A stretch of DNA of 29,714 bases from CAYJAD01 sp964371195 (GTDB taxonomy: Bacteria > Desulfobacterota > Desulfovibrionia > Desulfovibrionales > Desulfovibrionaceae), in the NCBI GenBank assembly GCA_964371195.1, contig CAYJLD010000027.1:1-29714 (forward strand). Direction: 5' to 3'. The notes below the pieces were generated by a model. The model searched no databases. It saw only the letters and a list, made by a program, of their open reading frames with translations, and was not told where the DNA came from. Positions 22,701 to 29,714 of the stretch are shown here, piece by piece. Each line of letters opens with the position of its first letter. The stretch's first letter is position 1. Made by a program: the position numbers and the translations under genes.

Positions 22701-24516
22701 TACATTATTGCAAGCCACCGATATTGATCATTTTAGTCCTAAGCAAAGTGAAAATCTATCTATTATAGAAAAAGAACAATTAAAAAAATTTGATGATAGC
22801 TATGACGTTGTTTTTGTTGGTAATAACTATGGTACTGGCCGAGAAGATATACGCCAAATTGTGGCAGGGTTATTACCAAAAAAGGGTAAAAAATTACCTT
22901 TTGAGCTAGCTGTTTGGGGAGCAGGGTGGGAAAATATTTTGCCAGATGGTTGCCATAAGGGTAATTATGTACCCTGGAATGTTTTACCTCATCTATATGG
23001 TAGGGCAAAAATTGTCTTAAATGATCATCATACTGATATGGCTCAGTATGGTTTTATTAATAATAGAACCTTTGATGTGGCGGCTTGTGCTGTGCCGCAA
23101 GTTTGTGATGTGGTGCAGGGTTTGGATGACGTGCTTCAAATTACACAATGTGCTGATGCTAAAAGCACACAAGCAGCTATCAAAAAAATATTAGCTAACA
23201 CGGACCAATATAATAAAATTGCTCAAAGTAATTTTGAAAAGGTCAAAAGCAATTTTAGTTTTGCCAAGCGTGCAGATGAAATTTACGATATTATTGAAAA
23301 TATTAACAGCCCTGCGCTTTTAAAAAGAGTAAAGACGAAGAAAGCTTTGGCTTTTGCACCTGACTTTAATACTAATGGGCCCTTGGTTTCTGTTTTGATA
23401 AGTACATATAATCGTAGACAGTTTTTGCCGCAAGCTATTGAAAGTATTATAAATCAAAAATACACTAATTGGGAGTTATGCTTAGTTTGTGATGGTGGTG
23501 CACCTGTTTATGATATTGTTGAGCAATTTCATGATAAGCGCATACTTTTACTGCATGTGGAAAAAAACCAAGGCAAGTCCAAGTGCATTAATGCGGCCTT
23601 TGCCATGAGTAGGGGTGAGTACATAGCTTATTTGGATGATGATGATATATGGTATCCTGATCATTTAGAAAAAAACATGCGTGCTCTTTGTCATATGTCC
23701 GGATTTGATATGTCTTATTCTAATGCTTTGGGCTTAACTTTAGATTTTGCAAATCCTAATAATATTAAAGAAACTTACAGGGATTTGCGCTATGATAGTC
23801 AAGTGGGCATGATAGAACTTTTGGAATTTAATCAAATAACTGGCATTAGTGTGGTGCATAAAAGACATTTATTTGAGCAGGCCGGTGCATTTGATGAAAA
23901 ACTAAGCGTACTTATAGACTATGACATGTGGCGCAGGTTAGCGTGTTTTTCTTATGCATATCATGTTAGCTATTTAACTGCTGAGTATTATAAGCGTGAT
24001 AATATGGTACAAAACAAGAATATTACTAGTTTATTTGAGCGTAATATTTTGTCATATCTTAAGCAACGTGTTAGAATTTTACATAAAAAACTTGCCAATG
24101 GCCAAGAAGAAAAGTTTGCTCTGCCTCTTAATGACGCTAGAGAAAGGACTTTGTTTGAGTATTTATATGCTCTTTGCGAGCAGGCACTACAAAGAAAAGA
24201 AAAGGATAAGTATATAAAATTACTTCCTTTAGTTTCAAAGTATTGCAATTCTATGTCTACTAAGTCAAAATTCGCAAGCTTTTTAATGAAAATTGGATAT
24301 TTTCCGCAAGCTTTAGAATATTTTATGCATATTTTCCCCTATACAAAGCGTGAAAATCATAGTTTATTTATGATGTTACTTTGTGCCATATACTTAAAGC
24401 ATCCTTTTGCTTATGAGGTATATGAGGCTTTGCATGAAAATTATCCCCATATGCTAAAGTCCGAAAAAGAACTTTTCCTGTCCTATGCTGATAGATTAAA
24501 CAATGCTTTTAACTAA
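19750..24516 (+). CDS. Giant methyltransferase/glycosyltransferase fusion protein
   Basis: A 1588-residue cytoplasmic protein with several enzyme domains. Residues 1-40 form a Cys4 zinc-binding knuckle (Cys10, Cys13, Cys33, Cys36). A methyltransferase-like domain (~45-260) follows with a degenerate SAM motif (HILEFNSHGP) but an intact IQRILRPNGQHIFTVP end. A spacer leads to a second methyltransferase with CLDVGCDSGYGLAYL (~435-449). A family-2 glycosyltransferase (~612-830) has IIMPLYNKFSYTK, FLNNDTEV and GHEDIDLCIR. A GT4/CgeB-like domain (~876-1180) has VGVFDRKTKGWGD, NHPELHTDEEL and FINNRTFDVAAC. A second family-2 domain (~1212-1420) has VSVLISTYNRRQFL and LDDDDIWYPDHL. A helical, repeat-like tail ends it. 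AAGGT precedes the ATG. It likely builds a decorated surface glycan; the acceptor is unknown. Confidence 0.92.
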   Translation: MLNQVVERFCSICGFEGSFELADPRASLRESRCPQCNSIRRTRDVVRVLLDYVNMQQTFLINALDKFKDIHILEFNSHGPLHDVLKTLPHYVSICLSPMNEELGKIKQDLRYLTLASGHDTQGFHIVITEDIFQYVEEPWRAFSEIQRILRPNGQHIFTVPLQCGYKTRSRATRNANGEIINECLPLLHDINAENKFVFTDFGDDLQDLLSKNGISCDMAIDVKFYESSQIPYITEQKDLDRYNFFKSRQKLQNYMLYNSMVFKTHAEQQTVVKNDNIRIEFQDFTNTLQVGLCVDSFDANYINGLNINSIRAEQAYFCGKNTWAFDISLTLSTGQPLIFFMIQAYVGDFSTLIFPSMLQNSKYLSDFVEKYLSKYISKFSVKNDPIFWDAEANVMEPTRMIQCFGSLPYNTIMPRLKRFNFVASQVSKNTTQTCLDVGCDSGYGLAYLSQLLPLEGLGISTSSHEVCNAKLAYTKLNWLEQDVNSLFNIDDLQFKHYSIITCFDCIEFIEDAHLAMDFVKKHLHGTGEFFISFVNSDVYALDTHAFKRKYSFLQMRTLLEEHFEQVDYFFQDDIVADLSERFIVKSEENPAARFWIARCKIAREIKRKPCKLSIIMPLYNKFSYTKVAVDNIYATMPDNLSWELILIDNASSDETINYMPKDERTYIHRNMINEGFAKASNQGAMLAKGEILIFLNNDTEVQVGWVEAIVDELSKHASTGLVSGRLLYPDGTIQHAGVVIGGDLLPYHIYRGLDANDPLVLNRQSYPVLTGACLGARSKEFFNIGMFDEAFVNGHEDIDLCIRYRNQGFTCVYRPDCVVIHHESVSEGRMDSRHENVHRTFNKSREWLIQDDFEYKALPIFSEQFHEHKKNIALKVGVFDRKTKGWGDIFFAECFAKELVRKGHTCAIHCLNEWGRDDKDVDIVIHIKGLSYYYPKPWNINIMWMINHPELHTDEELERYDAICVASENYAHVLRQRIAKPVFTLLQATDIDHFSPKQSENLSIIEKEQLKKFDDSYDVVFVGNNYGTGREDIRQIVAGLLPKKGKKLPFELAVWGAGWENILPDGCHKGNYVPWNVLPHLYGRAKIVLNDHHTDMAQYGFINNRTFDVAACAVPQVCDVVQGLDDVLQITQCADAKSTQAAIKKILANTDQYNKIAQSNFEKVKSNFSFAKRADEIYDIIENINSPALLKRVKTKKALAFAPDFNTNGPLVSVLISTYNRRQFLPQAIESIINQKYTNWELCLVCDGGAPVYDIVEQFHDKRILLLHVEKNQGKSKCINAAFAMSRGEYIAYLDDDDIWYPDHLEKNMRALCHMSGFDMSYSNALGLTLDFANPNNIKETYRDLRYDSQVGMIELLEFNQITGISVVHKRHLFEQAGAFDEKLSVLIDYDMWRRLACFSYAYHVSYLTAEYYKRDNMVQNKNITSLFERNILSYLKQRVRILHKKLANGQEEKFALPLNDARERTLFEYLYALCEQALQRKEKDKYIKLLPLVSKYCNSMSTKSKFASFLMKIGYFPQALEYFMHIFPYTKRENHSLFMMLLCAIYLKHPFAYEVYEALHENYPHMLKSEKELFLSYADRLNNAFN

Positions 24517-24528
24517 ATGGAAGGGCCA

Positions 24529-25428
24529 ATGCTAAGTAAGGAAGATCAAAAAAATATAGAAAATGCTTGGACTAACGTTCCTAAACGCTTACCACGTACT
24601 CGTTGGTGGGAGTCGCTTGCCATTAGGCAATATCTTGCAAAGGAAGTTTGCGGTAAGGATATACCAGATGGTAATTGGGGTATGGCAAAGCTTTTAGAGC
24701 TTGGGCGCACCTTTGACAGAGCAATTTCTGTAGGTGGTGGTTTAGGACATAAAGAAATGACTTTGATTCAAGCAGGCTTGGTTAATCATTTTGATATTTA
24801 TGAGCTTTCTAAAGAGCGCATAGAGAAAGGCCAAGCCAGAGCACAGGCTCTAGGTTTAGGGCATAGAGTTAGCTTTTATTATGGGGATTTTTTTGAATCT
24901 GAACACAATAAGCCAAAGCTTTATGATTTAGTGTTTTGGAGTGGGTCTTTACATCATATGTTAAATACCAAGTTTGCAGTGCTTGTATCATGCAATATTT
25001 TAAAGGATGATGGCTATTTTTATTGCGATGAATTTGTTGGGAAAAATAGATTTCAATTTAGTGATGAAGAAATAAATATTGCCAATGAAATTCGCTCAGG
25101 CTTACCAGAACCCATATTTTATATACCGGACACTGAGCGCATGTGGAATGTTTTGCGCAAGCGTCCGGACTTAGAGCTTATGATTAAAACAGATATATCA
25201 GAAGCGGCGGACTCAGAAAATATTATACCATCTATACAGATTGTATTTCCTCACGCTAGTATTGTGCCTCTTGGTGGGCTAATTTATTCATTTGCTTTGT
25301 CAGATATATTAACCAATATTCCAGAAGATTCAAAACTTTTACAAAATTTAATGTTTTTAGACTTGGAACTAGCAAAAAAAGGCTTTAATCTGTATGCCTT
25401 TACTCTAGCGCCAAAGGTAAGCATTTAA
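24529..25428 (+). CDS. SAM-dependent methyltransferase
   Basis: A Rossmann-type methyltransferase of about 300 residues. The SAM motif is AISVGGGLGHKEM, followed by FDIYELSKERIEKGQ for the ribose-binding acidic residue, then VSFYYGDFF and LVFWSGSLHHM (motif IV). The first ~50 residues are Trp- and Arg-rich (TRWWESLAIRQYL). It follows the giant glycosyltransferase without a gap. An ATG directly after that stop (24517) would add four residues but has no ribosome binding site, whereas GGAAGGG lies just before 24529, so the latter is preferred. The 3' end overlaps the stop of the facing sulfotransferase gene by four bases. Acceptor unknown, probably a sugar of the same glycan. Confidence 0.88.
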   Translation: MLSKEDQKNIENAWTNVPKRLPRTRWWESLAIRQYLAKEVCGKDIPDGNWGMAKLLELGRTFDRAISVGGGLGHKEMTLIQAGLVNHFDIYELSKERIEKGQARAQALGLGHRVSFYYGDFFESEHNKPKLYDLVFWSGSLHHMLNTKFAVLVSCNILKDDGYFYCDEFVGKNRFQFSDEEINIANEIRSGLPEPIFYIPDTERMWNVLRKRPDLELMIKTDISEAADSENIIPSIQIVFPHASIVPLGGLIYSFALSDILTNIPEDSKLLQNLMFLDLELAKKGFNLYAFTLAPKVSI

Positions 25429-26969
25429 TTTAATGTGCTAGCTTTATGCTTTAGCCGCTCTTGCAAGCTAAGTCCATAGCTCCAGCAGGGGTCACACTCT
25501 AAAATTGTGTTCAATAGCTTAACTATGCTTTCTTCATTATTCTTAGCTAGCTCTACCATAAGTAATTGCTTTAAAGCCCATAATGCATGTGGATTTTTTT
25601 CGAGCTCACCCTTGGCAGCATGTTCAGCACTTGCAATGCCATTCTTGCCACTTTGTATCAATGCCTTGGATAATTCAAAAAGTATTTCATGATCATATGG
25701 GCGTTTTGCAATTGCTTCTTCTAAAAGCTTAATAGCTTTTGAGAAGCTACCTTGTTCTAAGTATAGCCTTGCTTGCATACGAAGACTTGCCACCTGCCAA
25801 GTAAAGTGTGAGTTTTCATAAAGGTTTTCTAACCAAGGCATTAAATTATCATCAAAATTTTTACCTTTGCCATAGAGCATATGCTCAAGTAAAGTTTGTA
25901 TAATCTCTAGTTTTACTACGGTTAATTGTTTTGAATGGTTGTTAGGGTCAAACTTTTCTAATTCTAAAAATAATAATTTTGCAATGCTATATAGTTGTGG
26001 TAACTTTCCTTTTTTTGCACATTCATAAGCAAAATATAGGCAAGGTTTAAACTCTTCCATAAGAACCATTAGGTAACTTAAAAAAATTTTGTATTCTTGT
26101 GCGGTATTTAGTGAGGTTAGCATTCTTGAAAGATTGATTTCATTAATTTTTCCCTTTCTAAATACTTCAGGTAATAGTTTTCCATTTAAAATTGTATTTT
26201 TTATTTTATCAACATTATCCCTAATTGCCTCTTTATTTAAAATACTTGTTTTATTAATTGTTTCTATGCTTGGTATATGCTTTTGAGTTTGCGTAATAGT
26301 AACCCTAGATAAAAATTCTTTTTTAACTTTTTCATATAGCTCAAAATCTTCTTTATGTTGCTCATAAAAAAACTCTTTAGCTAATTCATTAATATGTTCA
26401 TTTTTTTTAGGAGTTATATTTTTTGAAACAATGTCCCTTTGTTTTATTTGTGGAATGATTTCTGATAAATTTTTAATTGAATCTTCAAAGTATTCTACAA
26501 ATCCAACAAAAACATGATCTTCTAATATATTTTTTTCTGCATAGTATTTATCACCATTACCAAAGAATTGTATAAATGGATTACGCTTAAGTATGTGTGA
26601 TGACTGAAAAAGAAATGTATTAATGTCTACTTGAAATCTTTGATCATATGGTTGAATTGTTTTTTGGTGGTAATATAATGAAATATAACGTAAAAATGGA
26701 TTTCGTAAAAATGTAATTTTGTAAAATTCTCTTCTAGGAAATAAAAAATGCTCTAAACCATCAGTATAATGTCCGCATAATAAATCAATCCTGTGTTCAG
26801 GAAATTTTAATCCATATAAGTCAAATAAAACGATTAAATATGTATCAAAACTTTTTGTTAATAAGTCGTTAAGAGTTGTACCCCCACATTTAGGTAGGTG
26901 GTTAAATACACATGCAGCTTTATGATTTGGTAAAAAATGCCTTTTGTCATAAGTAATAAGTTCAGGCAT
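25425..26969 (-). CDS. Sulfotransferase-family protein with C-terminal TPR-like domain
   Basis: A 514-residue protein whose first ~180 residues resemble PAPS-dependent carbohydrate sulfotransferases. The 5'-phosphosulfate-binding loop is NHLPKCGGTTLNDLL (~23-37, Lys27), and the 3'-phosphate motif is ITFLRNPFLRYISLYYHQ (~85-102, Arg89, Ser97). The middle (~200-380) is Lys-rich and helical without a clear family. The end (~391-500) has tetratricopeptide-like helices, for example ARLYLEQGSFSKAIKLLEEAIAKRPYD. GGAG lies before the ATG. It faces the glycan operon and overlaps its last gene by four bases, which suits a role in sulfating the same glycan. It has no signal peptide or membrane anchor, unlike Golgi enzymes of this superfamily. 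Confidence 0.87.
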   Translation of the reverse strand: MPELITYDKRHFLPNHKAACVFNHLPKCGGTTLNDLLTKSFDTYLIVLFDLYGLKFPEHRIDLLCGHYTDGLEHFLFPRREFYKITFLRNPFLRYISLYYHQKTIQPYDQRFQVDINTFLFQSSHILKRNPFIQFFGNGDKYYAEKNILEDHVFVGFVEYFEDSIKNLSEIIPQIKQRDIVSKNITPKKNEHINELAKEFFYEQHKEDFELYEKVKKEFLSRVTITQTQKHIPSIETINKTSILNKEAIRDNVDKIKNTILNGKLLPEVFRKGKINEINLSRMLTSLNTAQEYKIFLSYLMVLMEEFKPCLYFAYECAKKGKLPQLYSIAKLLFLELEKFDPNNHSKQLTVVKLEIIQTLLEHMLYGKGKNFDDNLMPWLENLYENSHFTWQVASLRMQARLYLEQGSFSKAIKLLEEAIAKRPYDHEILFELSKALIQSGKNGIASAEHAAKGELEKNPHALWALKQLLMVELAKNNEESIVKLLNTILECDPCWSYGLSLQERLKHKASTLN

Positions 26970-26984
26970 GAATTTTCTCCTATT

Positions 26985-27003
26985 TTACAATTAGTTATTG
27001 TAA
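26985..27003. promoter_or_regulatory. 19-bp palindrome between sulfotransferase and exported hydrolase genes
   Basis: Perfect 7-bp arms, ttacaat (26985-26991) and attgtaa (26997-27003), are separated by five bases. The site lies 15 bp upstream of the sulfotransferase start codon in a divergent intergenic region. The geometry suits a dimeric regulator. No protein can be assigned. Confidence 0.45.
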
Positions 27004-27079
27004 TCTGTTTTATGATTAGAGTCAATATGCAAAATTTAAAATTATAACTGCTATAAGTAGTAAAATTACTGGTAAACTC

Positions 27080-27108
27080 TTGACTTTTAAATGCTATAAG
27101 CTTAGTAA
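27080..27108 (+). promoter_or_regulatory. Possible promoter of the exported hydrolase gene
   Basis: TTGACT at 27080-27085 is followed after 17 bp by TAGTAA at 27103-27108. This gives five of six matches at -35 and a weak -10. It would start transcription ~30 bp before the ATG at 27146. By-eye match only. Confidence 0.3.
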
Positions 27109-27145
27109 TTTAGAATACAATAATTTTTTTAAAAGAGGTTTGGCG

Positions 27146-28033
27146 ATGAAGATTTTTTTTGCAATGATACTAGCTTTTGTTTTTATTTTTAATATTACAC
27201 CGGTAAAAGCACAGGAAATTTTTGAACATAGCGTTGGTGAATATAAAATTTACTTCTTGCCAGAAAATCAAATGACAGGAAATACAGATATTTTACTTAA
27301 TGCAAGCCCTGATGTTATTAATAAATATTTTGATGAAAAAAACTTCCCCATGTATTTGAACACCTTTTTAGTGCAAGGGCCAAAGCATACTGTATTAATT
27401 GATGGTGGTTTTGGGAATAAGCTTTTTGAACATTTAGCCACCTTAAAAATTCACCCCACTGAGGTAGATGTTGTTTTGCTAACTCATATGCATGGCGATC
27501 ACATAGGCGGATTATTGAAGGATGACAAAGCTGCATTTAATAATGCTACCTTATGGCTTGCAGAACAAGAACATGCTTATTGGTCAAGTGAGGATGAGCA
27601 AAATGCATTACCTAAGGCTAAGCAGCAAGGCTTTGCTAAAGCTCAAAAACTTTTGGCAGCATATGGTGATAAGGTACAAACATTTAACCCTTTAAGCATT
27701 GATAAGCAAAAGGATTACTTGTTAGATGGAATAAAAGCTATTGAAATTTTTGGGCATACTCCAGGGCATACGGCATTTTTAGTGGGTGAAGGAAAGGATG
27801 CACTGCTTATCTGGGCCGATTTAGTACATGTGGAAAAAATACAATTAGCTATGCCAGAAGTGGCCTTGGTTTTTGATGTAGATCCAAAGCAAGCTGTTGC
27901 TACAAGGCTTAAATTAATGGACTATGTGGCAAAAAATAATATTAAAGTATCAGGTATGCATATTGGACAAAAGGGTGCCGTGGAACTTAAAAAGCAAGGT
28001 AATGGCTATGAGTTTGTACAGGCTAAGCCCTAA
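27146..28033 (+). CDS. Exported metallo-beta-lactamase-fold hydrolase
   Basis: A 295-residue periplasmic metallo-hydrolase. A signal peptide (hydrophobic ~4-18, cleavage after KA at 21-22) is followed by the fold with the full motif LLTHMHGDHIGG (His114, His116, Asp118, His119). GHTPGH (203-208) and LLIWADLVHV with bridging Asp225 follow, then a final His272 in GMHIG. All ligands for a dinuclear site are present. Members of this group include lactonases and sulfur- or quinone-related relatives; the substrate is not readable from sequence. The start at 27146 is set by AAGAGG and the signal peptide; a longer reading from a TTG at 27080 runs through the promoter region and is rejected. The glycosyltransferase gene follows after 36 bp. 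Confidence 0.93.
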   Translation: MKIFFAMILAFVFIFNITPVKAQEIFEHSVGEYKIYFLPENQMTGNTDILLNASPDVINKYFDEKNFPMYLNTFLVQGPKHTVLIDGGFGNKLFEHLATLKIHPTEVDVVLLTHMHGDHIGGLLKDDKAAFNNATLWLAEQEHAYWSSEDEQNALPKAKQQGFAKAQKLLAAYGDKVQTFNPLSIDKQKDYLLDGIKAIEIFGHTPGHTAFLVGEGKDALLIWADLVHVEKIQLAMPEVALVFDVDPKQAVATRLKLMDYVAKNNIKVSGMHIGQKGAVELKKQGNGYEFVQAKP

Positions 28034-28069
28034 TAAAATACAGCAAGGCTACTAAAAAACATTGGCATC

Positions 28070-28837
28070 ATGCAAAAAATGAATAATAACTATTTAGGTT
28101 TAACCGCCATTTTTAAGAATGAAGCACATTATATTTGTGAGTGGCTTGAGTACTACTTGTTAATGGGGGTTGAGCATTTTTATCTGTATGATAATGCAAG
28201 CACAGATAATACTGTTGCTTTATTGCAGCCATATATTGAACGTGGCTTAGTAACATTAAGCCAGTGCACTGGCCTCAATATGCAGATGCCTGTTTATAGA
28301 GATGCTATTCAGAAATATATACATCACACTAGGTGGATGATTTTTTGTGATCTTGATGAATTTTTATTGCCTAAGAAGTATAATTCCATTGTGAAAATGG
28401 TTAAGCAATACGACCATTATGACCAGCTTTTATTACGTTGGCTAAACTTTGGAGACTCTGGTCATATTAGTACTCCTGCTGGTCTTACTATGGAGAGTTT
28501 TTTATATCGTGAGCAGAGTAATATTCATTTAAAACCTATACTTAAATTAAGTTCAGTTTTGTATTTTTTTAATATGCATATAGCTATGACCACAGGTATT
28601 AGCTATACCTTACCATATGAAGAAGCTCAATGTAATCACTATATTATAAAGTCATATGAAGAGTTTTTTTGTCATAAGGCTGTGCGCAATGCCGATAAAC
28701 CAGGTATGACTTGTAATGGCAGTATAACATATGTGCTTGATTATTTTCATGATAATAATGTTAATCATGTCTATGATGATGCTATGTTAAAGTTTGTTCC
28801 AAGTATTAAAAGGCGATTGAATAGGCCATTAAAGTAG
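28070..28837 (+). CDS. Glycosyltransferase, family 92/GT2-like
   Basis: A 255-residue glycosyltransferase of the Glyco_tranf_2_4/GT92-like type. The N-terminal motif is LTAIFKNEAHYICEWLEYY (~11-29), then LYDNASTDNT (~39-48). The metal-binding DxD is in IFCDLDEFLLP (91-101). A conserved YIIKSYEEFFCHK block lies near the C-terminus. There is no membrane segment. Such enzymes add sugars to surface glycans in bacteria; donor and acceptor are unknown. It lies 36 bp after the exported hydrolase and ends nine bases inside the 3' end of the facing LysR gene. An ATG three codons downstream is an alternative start; neither has a ribosome binding site. Confidence 0.88.
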   Translation: MQKMNNNYLGLTAIFKNEAHYICEWLEYYLLMGVEHFYLYDNASTDNTVALLQPYIERGLVTLSQCTGLNMQMPVYRDAIQKYIHHTRWMIFCDLDEFLLPKKYNSIVKMVKQYDHYDQLLLRWLNFGDSGHISTPAGLTMESFLYREQSNIHLKPILKLSSVLYFFNMHIAMTTGISYTLPYEEAQCNHYIIKSYEEFFCHKAVRNADKPGMTCNGSITYVLDYFHDNNVNHVYDDAMLKFVPSIKRRLNRPLK

Positions 28838-29701
28838 CCTTGCTTGTAGTTCTTTGAATAAAGCCTCGCGCAATGGGCTTTGGGCACTTCCCTCACGCTC
28901 AATATAGTAAAACATGCGGTCAAAGATCATGTCTGCAATCGGCACAGCAAACAAAGAGCCATCTTTTATCTCATGCTCAACCACCAAGGGTGACATGCAA
29001 GATAATGTTCCTGTATTGCATAATAAATGCTTAATAGCGTCAGTATGAGCCAGTTCTAAAGACTTTTCTGGGCGCAATCCAAGTGGTGATATATGGCGCA
29101 AAAATGTTTCGCGCGTACCTGAACCTTCTTCGCGTAATAGCCATAGATATGACATTAACTCTTCAATGGTGCGTGGTTTGCTTGCAAGTTGTTTATCTGT
29201 TGTGACAACAACCAGCTCTTCACGCCCAAGAGGTGTAATGCTTAAATGTATGGCATTTATATCACCTTCCACAAAACCAGCGTCTAAATGTCCGCTCTCA
29301 ACTTGTTTTACAATTTCGCCAGTATTACCAGATAGGCAGTCAAGCTCAACATGAGGGTAGCGAATTTTCATGTCATAGAGAATTTGTGGTATGACCCAAT
29401 TTGCAAGAGTAACGGATGCACCTACATATAGCTTACCAAATAAATCATCACTGGAAAGTAAGGATAAAACATTGGTAAGCTGATGATATATTGGAGCAAG
29501 GCGTTTTTCTAGAAGGCGTCCTTTTTCATTAAGACGAATACCGCGTCCAACCCGATCAAATACCTCTATGCCTATGTCTGATTCAAATTCGCGTAAAGCA
29601 CTAGAAACGGCCGCTTGGGAAATAAACATATTATGCGCCACATCACGCATATTGGGCGTACGAGCTAAAGCTAAAAAAACTTCCATATATCTTAAAGTCA
29701 T
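28829..29701 (-). CDS. LysR-family transcriptional regulator (YeiE/selenium-associated subgroup)
   Basis: A 290-residue DNA-binding regulator. The N-terminal winged helix-turn-helix (~1-60) reads LRYMEVFLALARTPNMRDVA, then ISQAAVSSALREFESDIG and VFDRVGRGIRLNEKG. The effector domain (~88-288) has LYVGASVTLANWVIPQIL, HLDAGFVEGD, LLREEGSGTRETF and AHTDAIKHLL. This combination closely resembles E. coli YeiE and the LysR group annotated as selenium-metabolism-associated in anaerobes. GGAGAG lies before the ATG, close to the window edge, so its target genes may lie outside the window. Effector and targets are not readable from the sequence. Confidence 0.92.
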   Translation of the reverse strand: MTLRYMEVFLALARTPNMRDVAHNMFISQAAVSSALREFESDIGIEVFDRVGRGIRLNEKGRLLEKRLAPIYHQLTNVLSLLSSDDLFGKLYVGASVTLANWVIPQILYDMKIRYPHVELDCLSGNTGEIVKQVESGHLDAGFVEGDINAIHLSITPLGREELVVVTTDKQLASKPRTIEELMSYLWLLREEGSGTRETFLRHISPLGLRPEKSLELAHTDAIKHLLCNTGTLSCMSPLVVEHEIKDGSLFAVPIADMIFDRMFYYIEREGSAQSPLREALFKELQARLL

Positions 29702-29714
29702 ATTCTCTCCAAGG

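Noticed and set aside
27080..27145. TTG start extending the exported hydrolase by 22 residues
   Set aside because: It would bury the signal peptide and the ribosome binding site, and runs through a promoter-like region.

Overview
The window looks like chromosome from a low-GC, motile, Gram-negative bacterium. The gene families best fit a Desulfovibrionales-type deltaproteobacterium: a fliK-flgD-flgE hook operon, a C_GCAxxG_C_C redox protein, a YeiE/selenium-associated LysR regulator, a tripartite tricarboxylate transporter and UmuDC. This assignment is inference from gene families and base composition; the window has no rRNA or other marker gene. No tRNA, CRISPR array, transposase or phage gene was found.

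Layout. 1-744 is non-coding and contains a 10-N assembly gap, an abnormal GC-rich patch with a 12-G run, two hairpins and a ~50-bp imperfect direct repeat on either side. 745-6023 (minus) is the hook operon fliK-flgD-flgE, closed by a strong intrinsic terminator. 6359-9250 (minus) is an orphan soluble hybrid histidine kinase. 9389-14930 (minus) is a tight six-gene run in the order sir2-tctB-tctA-tctC-umuD-umuC, with a 21-bp near-perfect palindrome in front of sir2. 15314-16411 (minus) is an ankyrin-repeat protein with an inverted repeat over its likely promoter.

16630-16897 (plus) holds an apparent promoter, a three-way-junction RNA and an intrinsic terminator. These lie just before a two-gene unit at 16931-17828: a C_GCAxxG_C_C redox protein and an exported single-domain rhodanese. 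18073-25428 (plus) is a probable operon: a metallo-beta-lactamase-fold protein, a SAM methyltransferase, a 1588-residue methyltransferase/glycosyltransferase fusion and another methyltransferase. Facing it is a sulfotransferase with a TPR-like tail (25425-26969, minus). 27146-28837 (plus) carries an exported metallo-beta-lactamase-fold protein and a family-92-like glycosyltransferase. The window ends with the LysR regulator (28829-29701, minus).

How the genes work together. The glycan genes at 18973-28837 combine methyl, sugar and sulfate transfer, which suggests decoration of a surface glycan (polysaccharide, lipopolysaccharide or flagellar glycan). No sequence evidence picks the acceptor. 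The most notable regulatory signals are the structured leader or small RNA before the redox gene, and the placing of the SOS polymerase genes umuDC at the end of a transporter transcript without a visible LexA box of their own.
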